A stretch of DNA of 18,515 nucleotides from an uncultured Eubacteriales bacterium (GTDB lineage: Bacteria; Bacillota; Clostridia; Oscillospirales; Oscillospiraceae): assembly GCA_900551995.1 (NCBI GenBank), contig URXW01000035.1, positions 1-18,515 on the forward strand, read 5' to 3'. Within the stretch, counting starts at the first letter, position 1; each line of letters begins with the position of its first letter. Positions 1-11,030 of the stretch are shown here, piece by piece. Both the position numbers and the translations under genes were made by a program. The notes beneath the pieces are model-generated. The model was not told where the DNA came from and searched no databases. It worked only from the letters and a program-made list of their open reading frames with translations.

Positions 1-2554
1 CTCCAAGAACCCCCGCTCCACCGTGGGCACGGTGACGGAGATCTACGACTACCTGCGTCTGCTCTGGGCGCGGGTGGGCACGCCCCACTGCCCCCACTGC
101 GGCAAGGAGATCCGCCGCCAGACGGTGGATCAGATCATCGACCAGATACTGGCTCTCCCGGAGGGCACCCGTATTCAGGTGATGGCTCCTGTGGTGCGCG
201 GACGCAAGGGTGAGCACACCAAGGTGCTGGAGGATGCGCGGCGGGGCGGCTTCGTCCGTGCGCGGGTGGACGGCAGCCTCTACGAGCTGTCCGAGAGTAT
301 CCCGCTGGAAAAAAACCGCAAGCACCATATCGACATCGTGGTGGATCGCCTTATTGTCCGCCCCGATATTGCCGGCCGGCTCACCGACTCCGTGGAGACC
401 GCCTCCAATCTGGCGGGCGGACTGGTGACGGTCAACCTTCTGCGGGAGGAAAAGGATGTCACCTTCTCCCAGAACTACGCCTGTGACGACTGCGGCGTCT
501 CCATCGAGGAGCTGACGCCCCGTCTTTTCTCCTTCAACAGCCCCTTCGGGGCCTGCCCCACCTGCACCGGTCTCGGGCAGCAGCTCAAGGCGGATCCCGC
601 CCTCATCGTCCCCGACGGCTCCAAATCCATTCTGGACGGAGCCATCACCGCCACGGGCTGGGCGTCCATCCGCTCCGACGGTATCAGCCGTATGTATTTC
701 GAAGCCCTCAGCAAGAAGTACCGCTTCTCCCTGTCCCAGCCCTACGACAGCCTGTCCGACGAGGTCAAGGACGTGATCCTCTACGGCACCAAGGGCGAAA
801 AGCTGGAGCTTTACTACGACCAGCCCCGGGGCAAGGGCGTTCTCTACCAAGCCTTCGAGGGCATCTGCAACAATCTGGAACGCCGCTATCAGGAGACTCA
901 GTCCGATGCCAGCAAGCGCGAGATCGAGGGTCTGATGACCCCCTGTCCCTGCCCCGCGTGTCAGGGCAGGCGTCTCCGCCCCGAGGCACTGGCAGTCACC
1001 GTGGGCGGCAGGTCTATCTACGATGCCACCACCCTCTCGGTGGACGATGCCCTCACCTTCTTCGACCATCTGGAGCTCACCGGCAACCAGCAGCTTATCG
1101 CCGCTCAGATACTGAAGGAGATCCGCGCCCGTCTGGGCTTTCTGCAGTCCGTGGGCTTGAGCTACCTCACCCTCTCCCGCGCATCGGGCACCCTCTCCGG
1201 CGGCGAGAGCCAGCGTATCCGTCTGGCGACCCAGATCGGCAGCAGCCTCATGGGCGTGCTGTATATTCTGGACGAGCCCTCCATCGGGCTTCACCAGCGG
1301 GACAACGACAAGCTGCTGGCGACGCTGTGCCGCCTCCGTGATCTGGGCAACACCCTCATCGTGGTGGAGCACGACGAGGACACCATGCGCGCCGCCGACT
1401 ACCTCATCGACATCGGCCCCGGCGCGGGCGCGCTGGGGGGACAGGTGGTGGCGGCGGGCACCCCGGCGCAGGTCATGGCGAACCCTCACAGCCTCACGGG
1501 GCAGTACCTCAGCGGCAAGCGCACCATCCCCCTGCCCCGGCAACGCCGCAGGGGCAGCGGCAAGCTGCTCACCGTCCGCGGCGCGCGGGAGAATAACCTG
1601 AAGAACATTGATGTCTCCATCCCCTTGGGCACGTTCACCTGCGTCACCGGCGTCAGCGGCAGCGGCAAATCCTCCCTTGTCAACGAGGTGATCTTCAAGA
1701 CGCTGGGCGCGGAGCTGAACCGCATGAAGACCCGCCCCGGCAAGCATGACCGTATCGAGGGCATGGAGTATCTGGACAAGGTCATCGCCATCGACCAAAG
1801 CCCCATCGGGCGAACGCCCCGCTCCAACCCGGCGACCTACACCAACCTCTTCAACCTCATCCGCGACCTGTTCGCCTCCACGCCGGATGCCAAGGCGCTG
1901 GGCTACAACGCCGGACGCTTCTCCTTCAATACAAAGGGCGGACGCTGCGAGGCGTGCGGCGGCGACGGTATGCTGAAGATCGAAATGCACTTTCTCTCGG
2001 ATGTCTACGTCCCCTGCGAGGTCTGTCAGGGCAAACGCTACAACCGCGAAACGCTGGAGGTGCGCTACAAGGGCAAGAATATCGCCGACGTGCTGGATAT
2101 GACCGTGGACGAGGCGTGGGACTTCTTCTCCGCCGTCCCCAACATCTGCGAAAAGCTCACCACCCTCCGGGATGTGGGTCTGGGCTACGTGAAGCTGGGT
2201 CAGCCCAGCACCACCCTCTCCGGCGGCGAGGCGCAGCGCGTGAAGCTGGCGACGGAGCTGAGCCGCCGCGCCACGGGGCGCACCGTCTATATCCTCGACG
2301 AGCCTACCACCGGGCTCCACGCCGACGATGTCCGCAAGCTGCTGGACGTTCTCCAGCGTCTCACCGACGGCGGCAACACCGTCCTCGTCATCGAGCATAA
2401 TCTGGACGTGATCAAGTGCGCCGACTATATCATCGACCTGGGGCCCGAGGGCGGCGTAGGCGGCGGCACGGTGGTGGCGACGGGCACCCCGGAGGATATT
2501 GCCGCCTGCCCCGCCTCCTACACCGGCCAGTACCTGAAAAAATATCTCCTGTAA
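1..2554 (+). CDS. uvrA: UvrA, excinuclease ABC subunit A (5' end cut off by window edge)
   Basis: This is the damage-sensing ATPase of nucleotide excision repair; a UvrA dimer loads UvrB on lesions. The frame is open from base 2 to the TAA at 2552-2554 and gives about 850 residues, against a usual length near 940. The N-terminus with the first Walker A is therefore upstream of the window, and the ATG-like start at 23 is not the real start. The fragment opens with the family's SKNPRSTVGT(V)TEIYDYLRLL stretch. It then shows a CPHCG cysteine pair (about 88-105), the first zinc module CDDCG...CPTC (481-565), the first LSGGE signature (about 1190-1206), the second Walker A GVSGSGKSS (about 1648-1675), the C-terminal zinc module CEAC...CEVC (about 1948-2030), the second LSGGE (about 2214-2230) and a Walker B ILDEPTTGLH. 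No terminator follows. The next gene starts 44 bases downstream, so co-transcription is likely. Confidence 0.97.
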   Translation, partial: SKNPRSTVGTVTEIYDYLRLLWARVGTPHCPHCGKEIRRQTVDQIIDQILALPEGTRIQVMAPVVRGRKGEHTKVLEDARRGGFVRARVDGSLYELSESIPLEKNRKHHIDIVVDRLIVRPDIAGRLTDSVETASNLAGGLVTVNLLREEKDVTFSQNYACDDCGVSIEELTPRLFSFNSPFGACPTCTGLGQQLKADPALIVPDGSKSILDGAITATGWASIRSDGISRMYFEALSKKYRFSLSQPYDSLSDEVKDVILYGTKGEKLELYYDQPRGKGVLYQAFEGICNNLERRYQETQSDASKREIEGLMTPCPCPACQGRRLRPEALAVTVGGRSIYDATTLSVDDALTFFDHLELTGNQQLIAAQILKEIRARLGFLQSVGLSYLTLSRASGTLSGGESQRIRLATQIGSSLMGVLYILDEPSIGLHQRDNDKLLATLCRLRDLGNTLIVVEHDEDTMRAADYLIDIGPGAGALGGQVVAAGTPAQVMANPHSLTGQYLSGKRTIPLPRQRRRGSGKLLTVRGARENNLKNIDVSIPLGTFTCVTGVSGSGKSSLVNEVIFKTLGAELNRMKTRPGKHDRIEGMEYLDKVIAIDQSPIGRTPRSNPATYTNLFNLIRDLFASTPDAKALGYNAGRFSFNTKGGRCEACGGDGMLKIEMHFLSDVYVPCEVCQGKRYNRETLEVRYKGKNIADVLDMTVDEAWDFFSAVPNICEKLTTLRDVGLGYVKLGQPSTTLSGGEAQRVKLATELSRRATGRTVYILDEPTTGLHADDVRKLLDVLQRLTDGGNTVLVIEHNLDVIKCADYIIDLGPEGGVGGGTVVATGTPEDIAACPASYTGQYLKKYLL

Positions 2555-2598
2555 CCTCCGCCGCCCCGCCTCATACAATGGAGCAGGGAGGTGGCGCG

Positions 2599-2931
2599 AT
2601 GGAACTGTTACAGGACGGCGCGGTGGCTGCGCTGGCGGCCATCGGCGTCACGTCGCTCCTCTGGCTGGCTGCGTCTCTGCTGCTGCAATGGGAGCGGCCT
2701 CTCACCGCCTCCTATGTGGTGGCGGTCACCGGCGACGCCGCCGGACTGGACGTAACGCTCCGCGCACTGGCGCGGAACCGCCCTCTGCCGGTGCTGCTGG
2801 TGGACTGCGGACTTACGGCGGAGGGTCGCCGCGCCGCGGAGCTTCTCTGCATCGGCAATGTCCGCCTTCTCACGCCGTCGGAGCTGGCGTCGTGCTATAC
2901 CAACGAAAATTCACCCGAACAGGGGAGGTGA
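2599..2931 (+). CDS. Small single-pass membrane protein of unknown function between uvrA and recD2
   Basis: I do not recognise this 110-residue protein. ATG 2599 is chosen because AGGGAGG (2585-2591) lies seven bases upstream; an in-frame ATG at 2578 has no comparable site. Residues 5-30 form one hydrophobic helix (LAAIGVTSLLWLAASLLL core) followed by WER, which suggests a membrane anchor with a cytoplasmic C-terminal part. Residues 39-95 look like a compact alpha/beta domain: strand YVVAVTG, a helix, strand LPVLLVDCGL, a helix, and strand NVRLLTP. The tail is polar. It ends five bases before the recD2 start, and the recD2 ribosome binding site (GGGGAGG, 2922-2928) lies inside its last codons, so the two are probably translationally coupled. 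Third codon positions are as GC-rich as in neighbouring genes, which supports it being real. The function is unknown. Confidence 0.8.
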   Translation: MELLQDGAVAALAAIGVTSLLWLAASLLLQWERPLTASYVVAVTGDAAGLDVTLRALARNRPLPVLLVDCGLTAEGRRAAELLCIGNVRLLTPSELASCYTNENSPEQGR

Positions 2932-2935
2932 GCCC

Positions 2936-5146
2936 ATGGGCGAGCGTGTCACCGTCGAGGGCACCGTAGACAGCGTAATATTCCACAACGAGGAGAACGG
3001 CTACACCGTCCTCCTCCTTGCCGTGGACGGCGAGGACGAGCCTATTACCGTGGTGGGCTGTATCCCCTGCGCCGCCGCCGGCGAGGGCATGACCGTCACC
3101 GGCGTGTGGAGCGTCCACCCGGTACACGGCACCCAGCTCTCCGCCGAGAGCGTGGAGCGTCGGATGCCCCGCAGCGAGGAGGACACGGTGGCGTACCTGT
3201 CCTCCGGCATCCTCAAGGGTGTGGGAGGTGCCACCGCCCGCCGTCTGGTGGAGCGTTTCGGCGCGGACACCCTCCTCGTCATCGAGCAGGAGCCGGAGAA
3301 GCTGCGCTGCATCAAGGGCATCACCGCCAAGAAGGCGCAGGAGCTGTCCGCCGCCTTCCGCGCCCTGACGGGACTGCGCCAGCTGATGGAATTTCTGGCG
3401 CGCTACGACCTGCCGGTGCATCTGGCGATGTCCCTCCAGCGCGCCTACGGCGACAACGCCATCCAGACCCTCCGTGACGACCCCTACATCCTCTCCCGCG
3501 ACCAGTACGGCGTGGACTTCCGGGACACGGACGCCATCGCCATCAGCATGGGCTTCGGCGGCGACGACCCCTGCCGCCTCCGTGCCGCGCTGGAATACGA
3601 GCTGTCCCACAACGCCGCCTCCGGCGGCCACGTGTTCCTGCCCCGAGAGAAGCTGCTGCTGGCGACCTCCCAGCTTATCGGCGAGAACACCGACGCGCTG
3701 GAGATCACGCTGGACAAGCTCATCGACGGCTTCGCCGTGGTGCAGCAGCGTGTGGGACGGGAGACGGCGTGCTACCTGCCCCGTCTCTATCAGGCGGAGA
3801 CCTTCGTGGCGGAACGCCTCCTCTCCATGGTCAAAACCCCCGTGGAGCCGCTGCCCCGGGTGGAGGCTACGATCGCGGACATCGAGCGCGAGCAGAAGGT
3901 GTCCTACGCCCCCTTGCAGCGTCAGGCGGTGCTGCTGGCGTCCCGCGGCAGCGTCCTGCTGCTGACCGGCGGTCCCGGCACCGGCAAGACCACGTCCCTC
4001 CGGGGCATCGTCGCGCTGTACCGCCGCATGGGTCTGGACGTGCTGCTCCTTGCGCCCACAGGCCGCGCCGCCAAGCGTCTCGGCGAGGTGGCGGGGGAGG
4101 AGGCGCAGACCATCCACCGCGCTCTCGGCATGAGCTATAACGAACTTACCGGCCAGACCGCCTTCAAGAAGAACGCGCAGGAGCCGCTGGAGGCGCACGC
4201 CGTCATCGTGGACGAGGTCAGCATGGTGGACATCGAGCTGATGCGCTCCCTGCTGGAAGCACTCCGTCCCGGCAGCCGTCTTGTGCTGGTGGGCGACCCC
4301 GACCAGCTGCCCTCCGTGGGGGCGGGCAGCGTGCTGGGGGATATGCTCCGCAGCGGCGTGATCCCCGCCGTCTCTCTGACGCAGGTGTTCCGTCAGGCGG
4401 AGCAGTCCGCCATCATCCGCAACGCCCACGCCGTCAATCAGGGGCAGCCCCCCCGGCTGGACAACGGGCAGGGCGACTTCTTCTTCCTCCGCCGCCGCGA
4501 TGCGGACACGCTGGTGCAGACGGTGGTGGAGCTGTGCCGCGACCGCCTGCCCAAGAATATGCACATCCCCTCCGACCAGATACAGGTGCTCTCCCCCACA
4601 CGGAAGGGTGCCTGCGGCACCGTGGCACTGAACCGCGCCTTACAGGCGGCACTGAACCCGCCGGAGCGCACCAAGCGGCAGAAGCCATGGGGCGATATGG
4701 TGTTCCGCACAGGGGATCGCGTCATGCAGACGAAGAACAACTACGATGTCCTCTGGGAGAAGGACGACGGCTCCGCCGGCAGCGGCATTTTCAACGGCGA
4801 TGTGGGTGTGATCCAGGACATCGACCCCTCCGGGGAGCTGATCACCATTCGCTTCGATGACCGCACCGCCGTCTACACCGCCGACCTTCTCAGCCAGCTG
4901 GACATGGCGTATGCCGTCACCGTACATAAGGCGCAGGGCAGCGAGTACCCGGCGGTCATCCTGTCCTCTGCGCCGGCAGCGTCGTCTCTGATGGTGCGCG
5001 GCGTGCTCTACACCGCCATCACCCGCGCCCGTAAGCTGCTCATTCTGGTGGGCGACGATACGGTTCCGGCGCGCATGGCGGCAAACGACAGGCAGCAGCG
5101 CCGCTACTCCGGACTGCGCCGCCGCTTAAAGGAGGGTATGGAATGA
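2936..5146 (+). CDS. recD2: RecD2-family ATP-dependent DNA helicase
   Basis: A superfamily 1B, 5'-3' DNA helicase of the RecD2 type, found in bacteria independently of RecBC and linked to DNA repair and replication-fork maintenance. The start at ATG 2936 (736 aa) follows GGGGAGG; the longer reading frame from 2858 overlaps the previous gene and lacks a site. The N-terminus (MGERVTVEGTVDSVIF) is the usual OB-like region, followed by helix-hairpin-helix segments (GILKGVGGATARRLVERFG, then LRCIKGITAKKAQEL). The helicase core has Walker A GGPGTGKTT (about residues 345-353), Walker B VDEVSMVD (about 425-432), motif III VGDPDQLPSVGAG (about 452-464), motif IV LTQVFRQ, the UvrD-like HKAQGSEYPAV (664-674) and motif VI AITRARKLL (about 694-702). 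All catalytic motifs are intact. It shares ATGA with the comF start. Confidence 0.96.
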   Translation: MGERVTVEGTVDSVIFHNEENGYTVLLLAVDGEDEPITVVGCIPCAAAGEGMTVTGVWSVHPVHGTQLSAESVERRMPRSEEDTVAYLSSGILKGVGGATARRLVERFGADTLLVIEQEPEKLRCIKGITAKKAQELSAAFRALTGLRQLMEFLARYDLPVHLAMSLQRAYGDNAIQTLRDDPYILSRDQYGVDFRDTDAIAISMGFGGDDPCRLRAALEYELSHNAASGGHVFLPREKLLLATSQLIGENTDALEITLDKLIDGFAVVQQRVGRETACYLPRLYQAETFVAERLLSMVKTPVEPLPRVEATIADIEREQKVSYAPLQRQAVLLASRGSVLLLTGGPGTGKTTSLRGIVALYRRMGLDVLLLAPTGRAAKRLGEVAGEEAQTIHRALGMSYNELTGQTAFKKNAQEPLEAHAVIVDEVSMVDIELMRSLLEALRPGSRLVLVGDPDQLPSVGAGSVLGDMLRSGVIPAVSLTQVFRQAEQSAIIRNAHAVNQGQPPRLDNGQGDFFFLRRRDADTLVQTVVELCRDRLPKNMHIPSDQIQVLSPTRKGACGTVALNRALQAALNPPERTKRQKPWGDMVFRTGDRVMQTKNNYDVLWEKDDGSAGSGIFNGDVGVIQDIDPSGELITIRFDDRTAVYTADLLSQLDMAYAVTVHKAQGSEYPAVILSSAPAASSLMVRGVLYTAITRARKLLILVGDDTVPARMAANDRQQRRYSGLRRRLKEGME

Positions 5147-5805
5147 ACTTCAACGATTCACTGGATAAGGCGCAGCGCGGGCTGCTGGACTTCTTTTTCC
5201 CCCGCCGCTGCCCCTTCTGCGGGCGCATGGCGGGGAAGGAGCTCCTCTGCGAGACGTGCCGGGACGACCTGCCGTGGTGCCGTAAGCTCCGCACCGGTGC
5301 CTTCGGCGAGTGCGCCGCCCCGCTCTACTACGAGGGGCGCGTCCGCGACGCCCTTCTTGCCTTCAAATTCAAGGGCAAGATCGAACATCTGAACTGCTTC
5401 GGCGCGCTGATGGCAGAAACGGCGGCGTCCGCCTACGCGGATCGCTTCGACGCGATCACGTGGGTGCCCGTCAGCAAAAAGCGTCTGAAAAAACGCGGCT
5501 TCGATCAGGCGAAGATGCTCTGCGCCAGCCTCTGCGTGGACTGGCACACCACCCCGCAGGAGACGCTGCGTAAGGTGGCGGACAACCCGCCCCAGTCCGG
5601 CCTGGAGGATGCACCGGCCCGCCGCGCCAACGTGCTGGGCGTTTACGAGCCGGTGGATGCGGCGAATATCGCCGGCAAACGGCTCCTTCTGGTGGACGAC
5701 ATCCTTACCACCGGAGCCACCCTCGGCGAGTGTACCCGCGTGCTGAAGGCGGCGGGCGCGGCGGACGTGGTCTGCCTGACGCTGGCGATGGCGCGTGACG
5801 AGTGA
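5143..5805 (+). CDS. comF: ComF family protein (phosphoribosyltransferase fold, competence-related)
   Basis: ComF/ComFC proteins are cytoplasmic. In transformable bacteria they act with the ComFA helicase in DNA uptake, and they are widely conserved in species without known competence. This 220-residue protein has the diagnostic N-terminal four-cysteine zinc module (C23, C26, C36, C39), the RGFDQA motif (118-123) and the PRPP-loop signature LLLVDDILTTGAT (181-193). The start codon overlaps the recD2 stop (ATGA, 5143-5146), with AAAGGAGGG at 5128-5135 upstream, so it is the last gene of the uvrA-recD2 block. No comFA is present in the window. No convincing intrinsic terminator follows; a short GCACC/GGTGC stem at 5816-5830 has no T-tract. 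Confidence 0.95.
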   Translation: MNFNDSLDKAQRGLLDFFFPRRCPFCGRMAGKELLCETCRDDLPWCRKLRTGAFGECAAPLYYEGRVRDALLAFKFKGKIEHLNCFGALMAETAASAYADRFDAITWVPVSKKRLKKRGFDQAKMLCASLCVDWHTTPQETLRKVADNPPQSGLEDAPARRANVLGVYEPVDAANIAGKRLLLVDDILTTGATLGECTRVLKAAGAADVVCLTLAMARDE

Positions 5806-5865
5806 GGTATGAACCGCACCCGGACGGTGCACAATACAGAAAATACCGCGATTTTCATTTGACAG

Positions 5866-5894
5866 TTGCATTATTCCCTTCCAATCGGTATAAT
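5866..5894 (+). promoter_or_regulatory. Sigma-A-type promoter of mreB
   Basis: A -35 TTGCAT (5866-5871) is followed, after a 17-base spacer, by a perfect -10 TATAAT (5889-5894). A TTGACA at 5859-5864 is closer to consensus but sits 24 bases from the -10, so the overlapping TTGCAT is the better -35. Transcription would start near 5901, giving a leader of about 60 bases that contains a short GCGGGCACCCGC inverted repeat. Confidence 0.8.
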
Positions 5895-5959
5895 AAGTAG
5901 ATAAAAGACAAGCGGGCACCCGCCCGACACGAAAGATAAGATAGTAGAGGTGCAGTAGT

Positions 5960-6991
5960 ATGTGTTCCATTGCAAAAGACATCGGCATAGATCTGGGCAC
6001 CGCCTCCGTACTGGTGTACGTGAAGGGCAAGGGCGTCGTTCTCAACGAGCCGTCCGTGGTGGCGATCGACAAAAATAGCGGTAAGCTTCTGAAGGTCGGC
6101 GCGGAGGCGCAGGCGATGCTGGGGCGTACCCCCGGCAACATCGTGGCGATCCGTCCTCTCCGCGAGGGCGTCATCTCCGATTACGACATGACCGAGCGTA
6201 TGCTCCGGGAATTTCTGCGTAAGGTCGTGGGCGGCTTCCAGCTGTTCAAGCCCCGGGTCATCATCTGTGTCCCCTCCGGCATTACGGAGGTGGAGGAGCG
6301 TGCCGTGGTGGACGCCGGTATTCAGGCAGGTGCCCGCCGCGTGTATCTGATCGAGGAGCCTGTGGCGGCGGCGATCGGCGCGGGCATTGATATTGCCAAG
6401 CCCGACGGTCACATGGTGGTGGACATCGGCGGCGGCACCAGCGACATCGCCGTGATCTCTCTCAGCGGCGTGGTGGAGAGTGCCTCCATCAAGGTGGCGG
6501 GCGACCAGTTCAACGAGGCCATCGTCAAGTATATGCGCCGCAAGCACAACGTTCTGGTGGGCGAGCGCACCGCCGAGATGATGAAAATGGAGATCGGCTG
6601 CGTGTTCCCCAAGGAGCAGGAGACGTCCATCGAGATCAAGGGTCGCTGCCTTGTGACGGGTCTGCCCAAGGTCATCAACGTCAGCTCCACGGAAATGCTG
6701 GAGGCGTTCGAGGAGCCGGTGGAGCGCATTCTGGAGGCGGTTCACGGCGTGCTGGAGCGCACCCCGCCGGAGCTGGTGGCGGACATCTCCAACAACGGCA
6801 TCGTTATGACCGGCGGCGGCAGTCTGGTGGACGGCTTCGACAAGCTCATCGAGGCGCGCACCGGCATCCACACGGAGGTAGCGGAGGGTGCCATCTCCTG
6901 CGTGGCGGAGGGCACGGGCCGCAGCCTCGATTCCCTCAACGCCATGACCGACGGCACCGTGAACCTGAGCCGCCGCAAGCAAATGAGCTGA
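5960..6991 (+). CDS. mreB: MreB-family rod-shape actin homologue
   Basis: A bacterial actin that polymerises on the inner membrane face and positions the elongation machinery for peptidoglycan synthesis. The 343-residue product has the actin-fold motifs in order: phosphate-1 DIGIDLGTASVLVYVKGKG (7-25), the CVPSGITEVEERAVVDA segment (103-119), IEEPVAAAIGAG (131-142), phosphate-2 VVDIGGGTSDIAVISL (153-168) and adenosine motif NGIVMTGGGSLVDG (279-292). ATG 5960 follows GAGGTG (5947-5952) at a suitable distance. It has its own promoter and terminator and is not followed by mreC or mreD, so it is an isolated copy; whether it is the main MreB or an Mbl/MreBH-type paralogue cannot be told from this window. 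The C-terminal ...NLSRRKQMS tail is short and basic. Confidence 0.95.
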   Translation: MCSIAKDIGIDLGTASVLVYVKGKGVVLNEPSVVAIDKNSGKLLKVGAEAQAMLGRTPGNIVAIRPLREGVISDYDMTERMLREFLRKVVGGFQLFKPRVIICVPSGITEVEERAVVDAGIQAGARRVYLIEEPVAAAIGAGIDIAKPDGHMVVDIGGGTSDIAVISLSGVVESASIKVAGDQFNEAIVKYMRRKHNVLVGERTAEMMKMEIGCVFPKEQETSIEIKGRCLVTGLPKVINVSSTEMLEAFEEPVERILEAVHGVLERTPPELVADISNNGIVMTGGGSLVDGFDKLIEARTGIHTEVAEGAISCVAEGTGRSLDSLNAMTDGTVNLSRRKQMS

Positions 6992-7001
6992 AAGATCTGC
7001 G

Positions 7002-7029
7002 AAAAGACCGCCGAAGGGCGGTCTTTTTT
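7002..7029 (+). terminator. Intrinsic terminator after mreB
   Basis: An 11-bp stem (AAAAGACCGCC at 7002-7012 pairing with GGCGGTCTTTT at 7017-7027) closes on a GAAG loop and ends in six T residues (7024-7029). It lies 10 bases after the mreB stop and isolates mreB from the aminotransferase gene. Confidence 0.93.
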
Positions 7030-7039
7030 CATAAACCCC

Positions 7040-7068
7040 TTGCAACTCCCGCGGGAAAGGGGTACTAT
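7040..7068 (+). promoter_or_regulatory. Promoter of the aminotransferase gene
   Basis: A -35 TTGCAA (7040-7045) and a -10 TACTAT (7063-7068) are separated by 17 bases. The spacer contains the 10-base palindrome TCCCGCGGGA. Transcription from here would start near 7075. This excludes the longer in-frame starts at 7040 and 7068 and supports ATG 7148. Confidence 0.65.
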
Positions 7069-7078
7069 GAAGGGACGA

Positions 7079-7125
7079 GGGAACCAAGGAACAAGGGAAC
7101 CATGGAACAAGGAAAGAAGGAACAA
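7079..7125 (+). repeat. Short A/G-rich minisatellite in the aminotransferase leader
   Basis: Two adjacent 16-base units, GGGAACCAAGGAACAA (7079-7094) and GGGAACCATGGAACAA (7095-7110), differ at one base. They are followed by a decayed third unit, GGAAAGAAGGAACAA (7111-7125). They lie between the predicted transcription start and the ribosome binding site AAGGAGG (7134-7140), so they would be in the mRNA leader. Confidence 0.85.
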
Positions 7126-7147
7126 CAAAAAGCAAGGAGGAACCACC

Positions 7148-8338
7148 ATGAAGTTTTCCAGCAAAGTTCTGAAATGCGGCCTGTCCCCCATGCGGAAGTT
7201 CCACCCCTACGCGGTGGCAGCGGAGGCAAAGGGCAAGAAGATCTACCATCTGAACATCGGCCAGCCCGACATCGAGACGCCCAAGGCGTACTTTGATGCC
7301 GTCAGGCACTTCGACCTGCCCGTTCTGGCATACGCGCCGTCCCCCGGTATTCCGGAGCTGATCGCGGCGATCCAGAAGTATTACGACGCCCTCGGTATGC
7401 ACTTCGAGACGGGCGACATCCTCATCACCAACGGCGGCAGCGAGGCTCTGCAGATCACCATGAACTGCATCCTCGACGACGGCGATGAGATCCTGATCCC
7501 CGAGCCGTTCTACCCCAACTACAACACCATGGCGTACACCTGCGGCGCGAAGATCCACCCCATCCCCACCTCTCCCCACGACGGCTACCACTACGCCGAC
7601 CGCGCCAAGGTAGAGGCGGAGATCAACGAGCACACCCGCGCCATCATGGTCACCAACCCCGGCAACCCCACCGGTGCCGTTCTGACGCCGGAGGAAATGC
7701 GTATGCTGGTGGACGTGGCGAAGGCGCACGACCTGTTCATCATCGGCGACGAGGCGTACCGCGAGTTTGTCTACGCCGGCGAGCCTCTGCAATCCATGGG
7801 ACAGTTTGACGACGCCGCCGAGAACGTCATCGTCATCGACACCGTCTCCAAGCGTTTCTCCGCCTGCGGTGCCCGTATCGGCTGCATGATCTCCCGCAAC
7901 AAGGAGCTGATGGCGCAGGCGATGAAATACGCCCAGTGCCGCCTCTCCGTCCCCACCATCGACCAGGTGGCGTCCGCCGCCCTGTACACCGTCGGCTCCG
8001 ACTACTTCGCCGCCGTCCGGGAGGAGTACAAACGCCGCCGCGACACGGTGATGGCGAAGCTCCGTGAGATCCCCGGCGTGGTCTGCGAGTGCCCCAAGGG
8101 TGCCTTCTACGTCATGGCGGCTCTGCCCGTGGATGATGCCGACGCCTTCCAGAAATGGCTGCTGGAGGAGTTCGACGACAACGGCGACACCGTCATGTTC
8201 GCCCCCGGCGAGCCCTTCTACGCCACCCCCGGCAAGGGCAGGAACGAGATCCGCATCGCCTACGTGCTGAAGCAGGCGGATCTGGAGCGCGCCATGGATC
8301 TGCTGGCAAAGGGCATTGCCGCCTACAACGCCCGCTGA
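7148..8338 (+). CDS. Class I/II PLP-dependent aminotransferase (aspartate-aminotransferase-like)
   Basis: A fold-type I pyridoxal-phosphate aminotransferase moving an amino group between an amino acid and a 2-oxo acid; the 396-residue length is normal. ATG 7148 is preceded by AAGGAGG (7134-7140) seven bases upstream; longer in-frame starts read through the repeat and lie upstream of the transcript start. Visible motifs are the substrate/cofactor loop INIGQPD-like LNIGQPDIETP (35-45), ITNGGSEAL (93-101), EPFYPNY (119-125), the cofactor-binding VTNPGNPTG (168-176), IGDEAYREF (199-207), the Schiff-base lysine in SKRFSACGARIG (K235) and the carboxylate-binding arginine in NEIRIAYV (R369). The substrate cannot be fixed from sequence alone; aspartate or another small amino acid is most likely. 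It is a monocistronic unit between two terminators. Confidence 0.93.
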   Translation: MKFSSKVLKCGLSPMRKFHPYAVAAEAKGKKIYHLNIGQPDIETPKAYFDAVRHFDLPVLAYAPSPGIPELIAAIQKYYDALGMHFETGDILITNGGSEALQITMNCILDDGDEILIPEPFYPNYNTMAYTCGAKIHPIPTSPHDGYHYADRAKVEAEINEHTRAIMVTNPGNPTGAVLTPEEMRMLVDVAKAHDLFIIGDEAYREFVYAGEPLQSMGQFDDAAENVIVIDTVSKRFSACGARIGCMISRNKELMAQAMKYAQCRLSVPTIDQVASAALYTVGSDYFAAVREEYKRRRDTVMAKLREIPGVVCECPKGAFYVMAALPVDDADAFQKWLLEEFDDNGDTVMFAPGEPFYATPGKGRNEIRIAYVLKQADLERAMDLLAKGIAAYNAR

Positions 8339-8348
8339 ATCTGACCGT

Positions 8349-8390
8349 AAGCAAAAAAAGAAGACCCTGTACAGGGTCTTCTTTTTTTGC

Positions 8391-8392
<2 letters not shown>
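8349..8392. terminator. Perfect palindromic bidirectional terminator
   Basis: The 44 bases are a perfect inverted repeat with 22-base arms and no separate loop; the centre CCTGTACAGG would fold with a GTAC loop. An A7 tract on one side and a T7 tract on the other give each strand a GC-rich stem followed by a T-run. It terminates the aminotransferase on the plus strand and the ATPase on the minus strand, and its last two bases are part of the ATPase stop codon (8391-8393). Confidence 0.95.

Positions 8393-11030
<2,638 letters not shown>

Noticed and set aside
5816..5830. Terminator after comF
   Set aside because: The GCACC/GGTGC stem is only five base pairs and has no T-run.
5859..5864. TTGACA as the -35 of the mreB promoter
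   Set aside because: It lies 24 bases from the TATAAT box; TTGCAT at 5866 gives the correct 17-base spacing.
7040..7147. N-terminal extension of the aminotransferase from upstream in-frame starts
   Set aside because: These codons cover the promoter and the minisatellite and lie upstream of a strong AAGGAGG placed correctly for ATG 7148. The extension would be low-complexity and absent from the family.
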